Origin: Roseovarius faecimaris
GTDB lineage: Bacteria; Pseudomonadota; Alphaproteobacteria; Rhodobacterales; Rhodobacteraceae
Length of the DNA stretch: 64,000 nt
Assembly (NCBI RefSeq): GCF_009762325.1
Contig: NZ_CP034348.1
Location: 3,540,501 to 3,604,500, forward strand
Direction: 5' to 3'
Under the pieces are notes generated by a model that worked only from the letters and a program-made list of their open reading frames with translations, was not told where the DNA came from and ran no database searches. How positions within the stretch are numbered: the stretch's first letter is position 1; each line of letters starts with the position of its first letter. The position numbers and the translations under genes were made by a program. Of this stretch, positions 32,935 to 41,503 are shown in pieces.

Positions 32935-33873
32935 TCACTGCGACTGCAGCACCGCCACACATTGCCCCGGCAAATCCGCCATCGTCAGTTCGCGCCGCGG
33001 TTTCGGCTTGGGCGCATTGGGGTCGGGGGGCGGCGGGTCGAGGATGTCCCGCACCCATTGACGCGCATCGTCACAGCCATCACCCGCGGGCGGCGGATCC
33101 TGGTCCACGCAATTGCGCGCACCCGGCGGGCAATTCAGACGCACATGGAAATGATAGTGATGCCCCCACCACGGCCGGATCTTGCGCAGCCAGGATTTAT
33201 CCCCCTTCTCCATGTCGCACATCTTCACCTTGGCGCCAGGAAAGACAAATATCCGCGACGTGCGCGGGTCCTTCGCCGCGGCCTTCATGATCTCGAAATG
33301 CTGGCGCGACCAGTTGTCGTTGACATAGGCGCCCTTGGCCCGGCGCAGCGAAATGGACGAGAGGCTTTCCCGCTCGGCCGCTGACAGGTTCAGCCGCTTG
33401 GGCGGCAGCATCCACACGTCGATATCCAGCCCGCTCTGATGGCTGCGATGCCCGGTCAGCATCGGCCCGCCGCGCGGCTGGCTCATATCGCCCACATAAA
33501 GCCCGGCCCAACCCGGCTGCGTCGCAGCGAAGGCCGAGAGTTTCTTGACATAATCGATGGTTGTCGGATGCGCCCAGTTGCGGTTCCGGCTCAGGCGCAT
33601 GGCCTGCCAGGTGGGCCCGGTTTCGGGCAATTGTTCCGCACCGGCGATGCAGCCTTTGGAATACCCCCCAAAGGGCTCTGCACTTTGCGAGGATGCCGAT
33701 GCCTTCGCCCCGAAAAGGGTCTTGGCCATAACACCCTGCATCGACGCGGGCACGCTCAGCGAAGAAATCACGGTCTTGGGGGCGGTGCTGACATTCTTCT
33801 TGCGCTCGGGGGTGGCGTCGCCACAGCTCGCCAGAGCAAGGACGGTCAGGATGAGTGCGAGCTTGCGGACCAT
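32935..33873 (-). CDS. mepA: penicillin-insensitive murein endopeptidase, lipoprotein form
   Basis: Cleaves D-alanyl-meso-diaminopimelyl cross-links of peptidoglycan in the periplasm. The 312-residue precursor has a lipobox ending at Cys17 (LALASC), so the mature enzyme is probably a lipoprotein. The LAS metallopeptidase motifs are present: GHRSHQSGLDIDVW (zinc His and Asp) and GHHYHFHVRLNCP. A proline-rich tail precedes the C terminus. Its start lies 28 bases inside the end of the transporter gene at 33846-35240, so the two are co-transcribed. Confidence 0.93.
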   Translation of the reverse strand: MVRKLALILTVLALASCGDATPERKKNVSTAPKTVISSLSVPASMQGVMAKTLFGAKASASSQSAEPFGGYSKGCIAGAEQLPETGPTWQAMRLSRNRNWAHPTTIDYVKKLSAFAATQPGWAGLYVGDMSQPRGGPMLTGHRSHQSGLDIDVWMLPPKRLNLSAAERESLSSISLRRAKGAYVNDNWSRQHFEIMKAAAKDPRTSRIFVFPGAKVKMCDMEKGDKSWLRKIRPWWGHHYHFHVRLNCPPGARNCVDQDPPPAGDGCDDARQWVRDILDPPPPDPNAPKPKPRRELTMADLPGQCVAVLQSQ

Positions 33874-35240
33874 GTCTCTTTATCTCCCTCTGCCTGAACC
33901 CAGCGTAGCAGGATCAGCCCAAGGAGGAAAAGCACAATTACCGGCGACACGCCCAGCCGGGCGCTTCCGGTTGCGGCCGTGACAATCCCGATCAGCGCGG
34001 GCGCGATAAACGCGGTGGCGCGGCCGGAAAGGCCATAAAGACCAAAGCTTTCCGTGGGGGCCTCGGGGTCCGTGTGCCGCACCATGAGCGAGCGGCTTGC
34101 CGCCTGAAGCACGCCGCCCAAGCCACCGATCAGCACGCCACAGCCGAAAAACACCTTGTCCGGCAGGGTCGAGCCTTCGGCCAGCGCAATGCCGAAGATC
34201 TGTTCGCGGTCCATGCCCACAATGGTGACACAGACCAGCATCAGCCCGAGGATCGACACGATGATCACCGGCTTCGGCCCGAACCGCCGGTCGAGCTTGC
34301 CCCCAACCCAGGAAAACACCGCCGCCGCAAGCCCGCCCATGATTCCGAATATCCCGATCGACACGATATCCCAGTTGAGCACGAGCCGTGCATATGTCCC
34401 ACCAAAGCCATAAAGCCCGTTCAGCCCGTCGCGGTAGAACATCGAACTGCCCAGATAGGCCGACAGGCTGAGCCGGTTCTTGAGGTTCTTCACCGAGGTG
34501 CCCAGCAGGCGCAGCGCATCGCCCATGCCGCGCCCCTTGCGGGCAGGCCCGGTGTCACGCACCCAGAGGAAATAGGGGATCATGAACAATGCGAACCACG
34601 CGGCGGTGAACGGGCCGACAAAGCGGGTGCCTTCCATGGCCTCGGCATTCATCAGGCCGAACCCCGGATCAAGCCCGACCAGCGTCTTGCCCGAGGGTTG
34701 CTCGACAAACAGCGCCAGCATGATCGCCAGCGACAACAGCCCGCCGATATAGCCAAAGGCAAAACCCGAGCCGGAAATGGCACCGACCTCTTCCTGAGTG
34801 CCCAGCGTGGGCAGCTGTGAGTTGATGAAAATCAGCGCATATTCCGCCCCGATGAAACCGATGCCGAAAAACACCAGCGCCCACCACAGGTTGGACCCGT
34901 CCGGGTTGGTCCACCACAGCCCGGTGGCCCCGACAAGCACCAGCGCCGAAAAGGCCACGATCCACGGCATGCGCCGCCCGGCGGTATCGGCCAGCGCCCC
35001 CATGATCGGCGCGCCCAGGCCGATGGTCAGACCCGTGATCGTGAGGCAGAGCGACCACATGCTTTGCGCTCGCGCATCCGCTGCCTCTTCGCTGAGGCCC
35101 GAGGACATGAAGAACTCTGCCGCGATCCCGGCAAAGAACGGACCAAAGACAAACGTCACCAGCAGGGTGTGATAGGGCTGGCTCGCCCAATCGAAGAAAT
35201 ACCAGCCCCAGATGCGCTTGCGTGGTGAAATTTCCGCCAT
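33846..35240 (-). CDS. MFS transporter, UMF1 (Atg22-like) family
   Basis: A 464-residue inner-membrane protein with about twelve helices. The family N terminus IWGWYFFDWASQPYHTLL matches UMF1/Atg22-type major facilitators. The loop GALADTAGRRMPWI matches the conserved MFS loop between helices 2 and 3. The transported substrate is unknown; Atg22 relatives export amino acids from vacuoles. Start at 35240 or 35243 (ATGATG) behind AGGGGG. The 28-base overlap with mepA may link peptide or muropeptide handling, which is inference. Confidence 0.85.
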   Translation of the reverse strand: MAEISPRKRIWGWYFFDWASQPYHTLLVTFVFGPFFAGIAAEFFMSSGLSEEAADARAQSMWSLCLTITGLTIGLGAPIMGALADTAGRRMPWIVAFSALVLVGATGLWWTNPDGSNLWWALVFFGIGFIGAEYALIFINSQLPTLGTQEEVGAISGSGFAFGYIGGLLSLAIMLALFVEQPSGKTLVGLDPGFGLMNAEAMEGTRFVGPFTAAWFALFMIPYFLWVRDTGPARKGRGMGDALRLLGTSVKNLKNRLSLSAYLGSSMFYRDGLNGLYGFGGTYARLVLNWDIVSIGIFGIMGGLAAAVFSWVGGKLDRRFGPKPVIIVSILGLMLVCVTIVGMDREQIFGIALAEGSTLPDKVFFGCGVLIGGLGGVLQAASRSLMVRHTDPEAPTESFGLYGLSGRATAFIAPALIGIVTAATGSARLGVSPVIVLFLLGLILLRWVQAEGDKETWSASSHSS

Positions 35241-35291
35241 CATGTCCCCCTGTTCCGGGCGATATGACAAGGCTTTGCCGAAAGGAGCAAG

Positions 35292-35828
35292 CTATTCCTG
35301 CATCGGTGGCCAGGGCCGTGTCGCATCCGCCGCGATCCAGGCCGCGACCCATTTGGGCATCAGCGGGGGATCGGCACTCAGTCCAAGCTGCTTCAGCGCC
35401 TCGGTGGGCCGCACGATCCCGTTTTTGTCGGTGATGGCCGAGCGATAGAGCGCGTGATTGGCACAGTCTCCGTTCTTCTTCCACATCGACTGTTCCAGAT
35501 ACATGAACTTCTCATCCCAGCAGATCAGCCTGGAACGCATCTCGATCTTCTCGAACGCATGAATGCGGCGGCGATAGCGCACAGACACGCCCGCCATGGT
35601 CAGCCCCCAGCGATTGCGCCTGAGAAGCCCCACCAGCCCCGTCCGATGCGCCAGCGGAATGCGCCCCAGGTCATAGAGCGTCAGCGTGCGGCCGTTATTG
35701 AGCTCCATCCACAGGTCGATATCCCAGGGCAGGCAGTAATGTTGTGACACATGCGTGCCGGTGGGCGGTAAAGGCTCTGATTTGCGGTGCTTGTAGAGCT
35801 GCCACAGCATGCGAATGACCGGATACAT
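35292..35828 (-). CDS. acyl-CoA thioesterase-like hotdog protein
   Basis: A 178-residue protein resembling the THEM6/4-hydroxybenzoyl-CoA thioesterase-like group. The central pattern LPWDIDLWMELNNGRTLTLYDLGR matches the hotdog helix region where the catalytic acid is expected, followed by MAGVSVRYRRRIHAFEKIE. The start MYPVIRMLW at 35828 has a strong ribosome site (GAAAGGAGA) on its strand. The substrate acyl group is unknown. It lies 51 bases upstream of the transporter gene on the same strand, possibly one operon. Confidence 0.78.
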   Translation of the reverse strand: MYPVIRMLWQLYKHRKSEPLPPTGTHVSQHYCLPWDIDLWMELNNGRTLTLYDLGRIPLAHRTGLVGLLRRNRWGLTMAGVSVRYRRRIHAFEKIEMRSRLICWDEKFMYLEQSMWKKNGDCANHALYRSAITDKNGIVRPTEALKQLGLSADPPLMPKWVAAWIAADATRPWPPMQE

Positions 35829-35957
35829 CGGCGGTCTCCTTTCAGCGCCCAAGTTGACCTTTGCCGCACCCGCGTCAACCACGACCTCGCGTCAACGCTT
35901 GCGCTGGGACGGAGGGCAGACTACCTAGAGCACGCAACAGAAGCGGGAGCGCCAGAC

Positions 35958-36266
35958 ATGCAAGCGATTGCCGGGCCGATTGGCCTGATCCTCGACGTGA
36001 TGTTCTTCGTGATGATAATCCATATCATCATGAGCTGGCTGATCAGCTTTCAGGTGCTCAACCTGCATCAGCAGTTCGTCGCACAGATCTGGTACGGGCT
36101 GAACCGCCTGCTGGAGCCGATCTATGCCCCGATCCGGCGCATCCTGCCCAACACGCATCCGCTGGACCTGGCCCCGCTGGTGGCCTTCATCGCCCTGATC
36201 AGCCTGCGGGATTACATCCTGCCGACGCTGCTGTGTGGTGGCGCGCCTCTGGGGTATTGCCGGTAA
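35958..36266 (+). CDS. YggT family membrane protein
   Basis: A 102-residue protein with two membrane helices (about residues 7-30 and 70-95) separated by the YggT motif NRLLEPIYAPIRRILPN. The family is linked to cell-envelope and division functions in other bacteria, without a defined reaction. The start ATG at 35958 follows GGGAGCGCCAGAC. It is divergent from the thioesterase gene, with about 130 bases between. Confidence 0.85.
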   Translation: MQAIAGPIGLILDVMFFVMIIHIIMSWLISFQVLNLHQQFVAQIWYGLNRLLEPIYAPIRRILPNTHPLDLAPLVAFIALISLRDYILPTLLCGGAPLGYCR

Positions 36267-36323
36267 GCGCGAGGCGCGGGCCGAATTCAGCCCTTGTTCA
36301 GGATTCCTTCACCCTGCTAGACT

Positions 36324-36357
36324 ACCTGTAAGAGCAGATAGATAAACTTTTACAGGT
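36324..36357. promoter_or_regulatory. inverted repeat directly upstream of recQ
   Basis: Perfect 8-bp arms ACCTGTAA and TTACAGGT with an 18-base spacer; the right arm ends 3 bases before the recQ ATG. In mRNA it would form a hairpin over the ribosome-binding region; in DNA it could be an operator. Confidence 0.45.
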
Positions 36358-36360
36358 CCC

Positions 36361-38400
36361 ATGACAGGCGCTGCCACGCTATTGAAAGACGTGTTCGGCT
36401 TCGACGCCTTCCGCCCCGGGCAGGAGGAGATCGTGAGTGCCGTCACCGCAGGCGAGAACGTGCTCGCCATCATGCCGACGGGTGGCGGTAAATCGCTGTG
36501 CTTCCAGCTTCCGGCATTGATGCGCGAAGGGGTCACTGTTGTCATCTCGCCGCTCATTGCCCTGATGCGCGACCAGGTGCGCGCACTCAAAGCGGCGGGC
36601 GTGGAGGCGGGCGCGCTGACTTCGGGCAATACCGAGGACGAGACCAATGCGGTCTGGCAGGCGCTGGACGACGGTCGGCTGAAGCTGCTCTATATCGCGC
36701 CCGAGCGGCTCGCCGCCGGATCGGCCCTCAATATGCTGCGACGCATCGGTGTCAGCCTGATTGCCGTGGACGAGGCGCATTGCGTCAGCCAGTGGGGCCA
36801 TGATTTTCGCCCCGACTACCTGCGTATCGGCGAGCTGCGCCGTGCTCTCGATGTGCCGCTTGCCGCCTTCACTGCCACCGCCGATGCGGAGACGCGCGAA
36901 GAGATCGTCGCCAAGCTCTTTGACGGCCACGCCCCGCAAAGCTTCCTGCACGGGTTCGACCGCCCCAACCTGCACCTCGCCTTTGCCGCCAAGGACAGCC
37001 CGCGCAAGCAGATCCTCAGCTTTGCCGCCGCCCGCAAGGGGCAGTCGGGCATCGTCTATTGCGGCACCCGCGCCAAGACCGAAACCCTGGCCCAGGCTTT
37101 GCGCGAGACGGGCCATGTGGCCGCGGCCTATCATGGCGGGATGCTGCCCGAGGACCGGCGCGAGGTCGAGGCGCGGTTCAATGTCGAGGACGGGCTGATC
37201 GTGGTGGCGACGGTCGCCTTTGGCATGGGCGTGGACAAGCCCGATATCCGTTGGGTCGCCCATGCCGATCTGCCCAAATCCATCGAAGCCTATTACCAGG
37301 AGATCGGCCGCGCCGGACGCGATGGCGCCCCGGCCGAGACGCTCACATTGTTCGGCGCCGATGACATCCGCCTGCGCCGGGCCCAGATCGACGAGGGCCT
37401 CGCCCCGCCCGAACGCCGGATGGCCGATCATGCGCGGCTCAACGCCCTTCTCGGGCTTGCCGAAGCGCATGAATGCCGCCGCGCCAAGCTGCTGCAATAC
37501 TTCGGCGAAGAGGCGGATGGTTGCGGCAATTGCGATCTGTGCGATACGCCGCCCGAGACCTTCGACGGCACCGAAGCGGTGCGCAAGGCGCTCTCGGCCA
37601 TCCTGCGCACCGATGAATGGTTTGGTGCGGGCCACCTCATCGACATCCTGACCGGCACCCTGACCGACAAGATCCGCGCGCGCCGCCATGACGAGCTGCC
37701 GACCTTTGGCGTCGGACAGGATGTATCGCGACACGCCTGGCAAGGCATTTTCCGGCAGATGATGGGCCATGACCTGATCCGCCCCGACCCCGAACGCCAC
37801 GGCGCCTTGCGCATGACCGAAGCCGCCCGCCCGATCCTGCGCGGGGAGGAAAGCATCATCCTGCGCCGCGACACGCTGATCACAAAAACCCGGCGCGCCG
37901 CGCCCAAGGCGCTCGTTTCTGATGAGGATGCGCCGCTTCTCTCCGCGCTCAAGGCCAAGCGCCGGGCATTGGCCGAGGCGGCCAAGGTGCCCGCCTATGT
38001 GGTGTTCAACGACCGGACGCTGATCGAGATGGCCGAGACGCGGCCGCAGACCCTGGACGAGATGGCCGGCATCACAGGCGTGGGCGCCAAGAAACTGGAA
38101 CGCTATGGTGACGATTTCCTGAACGTGATCACTGGCGAAGCGGCCAGGCTGCACCCCTCCCGGCGCAAGCTTGCCGGGCGCATGGCAGGCTCGCTCTATG
38201 ATCAACTTTTGCAGGTGCAGTCCGATCTGGTGCGGGGGCAGGACGGGCATGAAAAGCCGCTGAGCTGTTCGGCGTCGCTGCTGGCCAAGGTCGCCTCGCA
38301 CCGCCCGTCCAGCGCCGAAGACCTCGCGCGTCTCCTGGGCGAGAAACGCGCCGAAAGATTTGGCCCAGCCTTTCTGGACGTTCTGGCCACGGCGGACTAG
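36361..38400 (+). CDS. recQ: ATP-dependent DNA helicase RecQ
   Basis: A 3'-5' superfamily 2 helicase for recombination and replication-fork repair. The 679-residue protein has Walker A GGGKS at 41-45 in MPTGGGKSLCFQLP, DEAH at 137-140, and motif VI QEIGRAGRDG. A zinc-binding module (CRRAKLLQYFGEEADGCGNC then CDTPP), a winged helix and a C-terminal HRDC domain (LIEMAETRPQTLDEMAGITG) follow. The last 70 residues are extra. No ribosome site is evident because a hairpin repeat precedes the start. Downstream yaaA follows after 30 bases. Confidence 0.96.
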   Translation: MTGAATLLKDVFGFDAFRPGQEEIVSAVTAGENVLAIMPTGGGKSLCFQLPALMREGVTVVISPLIALMRDQVRALKAAGVEAGALTSGNTEDETNAVWQALDDGRLKLLYIAPERLAAGSALNMLRRIGVSLIAVDEAHCVSQWGHDFRPDYLRIGELRRALDVPLAAFTATADAETREEIVAKLFDGHAPQSFLHGFDRPNLHLAFAAKDSPRKQILSFAAARKGQSGIVYCGTRAKTETLAQALRETGHVAAAYHGGMLPEDRREVEARFNVEDGLIVVATVAFGMGVDKPDIRWVAHADLPKSIEAYYQEIGRAGRDGAPAETLTLFGADDIRLRRAQIDEGLAPPERRMADHARLNALLGLAEAHECRRAKLLQYFGEEADGCGNCDLCDTPPETFDGTEAVRKALSAILRTDEWFGAGHLIDILTGTLTDKIRARRHDELPTFGVGQDVSRHAWQGIFRQMMGHDLIRPDPERHGALRMTEAARPILRGEESIILRRDTLITKTRRAAPKALVSDEDAPLLSALKAKRRALAEAAKVPAYVVFNDRTLIEMAETRPQTLDEMAGITGVGAKKLERYGDDFLNVITGEAARLHPSRRKLAGRMAGSLYDQLLQVQSDLVRGQDGHEKPLSCSASLLAKVASHRPSSAEDLARLLGEKRAERFGPAFLDVLATAD

Positions 38401-38430
38401 ATCAGGGGAAATCCTGAGGGAGAGTACTGA

Positions 38431-39195
38431 ATGCTGATCGTCGTTTCACCTGCCAAGAAGCTCGATATGGAGCCGGTCGAGGGCGTTGCGCCCACCGCGC
38501 CCGCCTTTCAGGAGGATGCCGAAACACTGGCACGCAAGGCCGCGCGGATGAGCGTCTCAGAACTGCAAAAGCTGATGCACATCTCCGAACCCCTGGCCAA
38601 GCTCAACGCCCAGCGGTTCAAGGACTTTGGCGGGATGGAGACGAAACCCGCCGCTCTCGCCTTTGCGGGCGATACGTACCAGGGTCTTGAGGCGGGCACG
38701 TTAGAGCCCGATGAAATGGCCTTTGCCCAAGAGCATCTGCGCATCCTGTCGGGGCTCTACGGGGTGTTGCGCCCACTGGATGCGATGCAGCCCTACCGGC
38801 TGGAAATGGGCAGTCGCCTTGCGACGCGGCGGGGCAAATCACTCTATGATTACTGGGGCGACCGGATCGCCAAGGCGCTCAACGACCAGGGCGAGGCCAC
38901 GGGTAGCGACGTGCTGGTCAACTGTGCCAGCCAGGAATATTTCGGCGCGGTCGATCTCAAGGCGCTCAAGCTGCGGGTGATCACGCCCGTCTTCATGGAA
39001 GACAAGCCCGGCGGGCCAAAGATCGTCAGCTTTTTCGCCAAGAAGGCGCGCGGGGCGATGGCCCGCTACATCATCCAGCGCCGCCTGACCGACCCCGAGG
39101 CGCTTCTGGAATTCGACACCGGCGGTTATGCCTATCAGGCCGATATGTCCGAGCCTGACAAGCCCGTCTTCCTTCGCGCGGATCAGTCCGCCTGA
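38431..39195 (+). CDS. yaaA: peroxide stress protein YaaA
   Basis: A 254-residue protein of the YaaA/DUF328 family, which limits iron-driven damage during hydrogen peroxide stress and binds DNA. The family start MLIVVSPAKKLDME is intact, as are the conserved FKDFGGMETKPAALAFAGD and VNCASQEYFGAV motifs. The ribosome site TGAGGGAGA precedes it. It lies 30 bases after recQ and may be co-transcribed, fitting a DNA-protection role. Its last 13 bases overlap the end of the convergent histidine kinase gene. Confidence 0.93.
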   Translation: MLIVVSPAKKLDMEPVEGVAPTAPAFQEDAETLARKAARMSVSELQKLMHISEPLAKLNAQRFKDFGGMETKPAALAFAGDTYQGLEAGTLEPDEMAFAQEHLRILSGLYGVLRPLDAMQPYRLEMGSRLATRRGKSLYDYWGDRIAKALNDQGEATGSDVLVNCASQEYFGAVDLKALKLRVITPVFMEDKPGGPKIVSFFAKKARGAMARYIIQRRLTDPEALLEFDTGGYAYQADMSEPDKPVFLRADQSA

Positions 39196-41360
39196 TCCTC
39201 CCCCAGCGGCGGGCGCATTCCGTCGCGACACGCCCCGAGGATATGTTCGATGACCGCCTTTCGGCGCAGCGGTTTGGTCAGGTAATAGTCGATCCCCGCC
39301 GCCAGAATCTCGGCGTCGTCCCCATCCATTGCATGCGCCGTCATCGCGATTACCGGAACATGCGCGCCGGTGCCCGCCTCCCTCTCGCGGATTTTGCGTG
39401 TGGCCTCCTTGCCGTCCACCTCGGGCATGGAAATGTCGGTGAAAACAATGTCAGGCGCGAAGCTGTCGAAAAGCTCCACCGCCTCGCGCCCGTTTTCGGC
39501 AAATTCCAACTCGATATCGAGCGATTTGAGCATCTTGGAAAAGACCAGGCGGTTGGTCTTGTTGTCCTCGGCCGCCAGGACACGCATCGCGCGCGGCGCG
39601 TCCACCTGCGGCACGGGCGGGGCGGCCTCCTTCCAGTCCTGCTGCAAAGAGGACAGCGCCCTGAAAAACGCCTGCCTGGGATAGGGTTTCTGCAAGACCG
39701 TATGCATATAGCGGCGGGCCGGATCCTGCTCGGCAGCCCCGATAGTGGTGGTGAGCAGGATGATCGGCACCTGATGACCCGCCTCCCGCAATGCCTGAGC
39801 CAGCTCCATCCCGTCCATGTCATGCATATTGTGATCGGTGATCACCACACCGGCATCGTCCGGCAGAGCGGCAAGCGCGTCACCGGCACTGGTGAAGCAC
39901 ACCGTTTCGATACCCATCGCACCAAGTTGTCGCTGCACAATCATCCGTGACGCCTCATGCGGCTCCACGATCACGGCCGAGCGCAGTGGCGGCGGCAACC
40001 GGAAGGCATCCGCCGTCAACTCCTCAGCCACGGGCAGGCGAAGCGAAAAGCCGAAACAGGAGCCATGACCCTCCTCCGAGGTGACCCAGATCTCGCCTTT
40101 CATCAGCCGGATCAATTTTTGGGAAATGGCGAGCCCCAGGCCGGTGCCCTCGTATTTGCGGTTATGTTCGTCATCGACCTGGTTGAACTCTCCAAAGATA
40201 TGCTCAACCTTTTCCTTCGGAATGCCGATGCCGGTATCCTCGACGGTGACATGCAGCGTCGCATGCCCCTCTTCTTCGCGCGACATGCCAACCACCCGCA
40301 CGGTGACCGAGCCTTGTTCGGTGAACTTCACCGCGTTGCCCATCAGATTGGTGATCACCTGCCGGATGCGCCCCCGGTCCCCGACAAAGAGCGTCGGCAG
40401 AAACATGTCATAATCGACCAGAAGCTCGATCCTCTTGTCACGGGCGTTGGGCTGCATCAGCATGATGATCTCATGAATGGTGCGCTCAAGATCAAACTCG
40501 TCCTCATGCAGGACAAGCTTCTGCGCCTCGATCTTGGAATAGTCGAGCACGTCGTTGATGATCACCAGAAGCGCGTCGCCCGAATTCTTGATCGTCTCGG
40601 CATATAGCTGCTGCTCGTCGGTCAGATCCGTATCCTGCAACAGCTCGGCCATGCCCACCACACCATTCATCGGCGTGCGGATCTCATGGCTCATATTGGC
40701 AAGAAAGGCGGCCTTGGCGCGCGCCGCCGTCTCGGCCTTGGCACGGGCCTCTTTCAAGCGCAGTTCATACCGGACCGTGTCGGTGATGTTCATGGCCAGC
40801 GACACGACGTCGCCGCCATAGCCGCGCTGGTCGATCACCTTGATATAGGCCCCGTTCCACAGGCGGATGATTTCCGGCTCGGGCGTCGCTGATTGCCAGC
40901 GGTCAAGCATCGCCTCACGCCACTCCGCCGGGTGCATCTCACCGATATCGACGATCCCCTCCTCGGTGGCGAATTGCAGCATCTCCACATAGCTCAGCCC
41001 CGGCTTGATCGCTTCCAGCCCGTCAAAGATGGAAATCCATGCCGCATTCGCCGCAATCAGCCGACTGTCGGAATTGAAAAAGGCGATACCGTCCTGAATC
41101 GTTTCGATCGAGTGCCACAACCGCCGCTCCAGCTGCTCGACCTTCACATTCGCAGCATGCAGGTCCGATTTGACACGCGCGTTTTCGTGGCGGAACGTCT
41201 CGACCTGTGCACGGGTCTCAACGATCTCGTCATTCAGTGCCTGCGCATGCTGGCCCAGTTTGCGGTTGGCGGCCTGAAGTTCCGCCTTTTTCTGCTCCAG
41301 AAGCCGCTCTGCCGCCAGCCGCGCGCGCCGCTCTTCCGAAAGTTTATTGGCAAGGCTCAT
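39183..41360 (-). CDS. hybrid sensor histidine kinase with PAS and two receiver domains
   Basis: A 725-residue soluble kinase without membrane helices. An N-terminal coiled coil (about 1-80) is followed by a PAS domain (about 80-200), HisKA with His225 in MSHEIRTPMNG, and an HATPase with N, G1 and G2 boxes (TNLMGNAVKF, DTGIGIP, GTGLGLA). Two receivers follow: the first with the phospho-Asp in VVITDHNM, the second in IVFTDISMPE. No output domain or DNA-binding part is present, so phosphate probably passes to an Hpt protein elsewhere. The start MSLANKLSEERRAR at 41360 was chosen. It is divergent from the alpha-2-macroglobulin operon. Confidence 0.93.
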   Translation of the reverse strand: MSLANKLSEERRARLAAERLLEQKKAELQAANRKLGQHAQALNDEIVETRAQVETFRHENARVKSDLHAANVKVEQLERRLWHSIETIQDGIAFFNSDSRLIAANAAWISIFDGLEAIKPGLSYVEMLQFATEEGIVDIGEMHPAEWREAMLDRWQSATPEPEIIRLWNGAYIKVIDQRGYGGDVVSLAMNITDTVRYELRLKEARAKAETAARAKAAFLANMSHEIRTPMNGVVGMAELLQDTDLTDEQQLYAETIKNSGDALLVIINDVLDYSKIEAQKLVLHEDEFDLERTIHEIIMLMQPNARDKRIELLVDYDMFLPTLFVGDRGRIRQVITNLMGNAVKFTEQGSVTVRVVGMSREEEGHATLHVTVEDTGIGIPKEKVEHIFGEFNQVDDEHNRKYEGTGLGLAISQKLIRLMKGEIWVTSEEGHGSCFGFSLRLPVAEELTADAFRLPPPLRSAVIVEPHEASRMIVQRQLGAMGIETVCFTSAGDALAALPDDAGVVITDHNMHDMDGMELAQALREAGHQVPIILLTTTIGAAEQDPARRYMHTVLQKPYPRQAFFRALSSLQQDWKEAAPPVPQVDAPRAMRVLAAEDNKTNRLVFSKMLKSLDIELEFAENGREAVELFDSFAPDIVFTDISMPEVDGKEATRKIREREAGTGAHVPVIAMTAHAMDGDDAEILAAGIDYYLTKPLRRKAVIEHILGACRDGMRPPLGEDQAD

Positions 41361-41503
41361 TGAGGCCCTCCAGCCCGCCATCGACCCGATGCCGCCCAAC
41401 ATGCGCCAACATGGTGAAGATCGGCTTAAGACCCGCCCGGGGGAATCGTTGCCAACCCCGGGTCGGGCATGGCACGATATGCCCCATAGAAAGGGAGGGT
41501 TTC

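Noticed and set aside
36379..38301. 640-codon open frame antisense to recQ
   Set aside because: A GC-rich mirror frame; its composition is His/Gln/Arg-rich without family motifs, whereas the other strand carries complete RecQ motifs.
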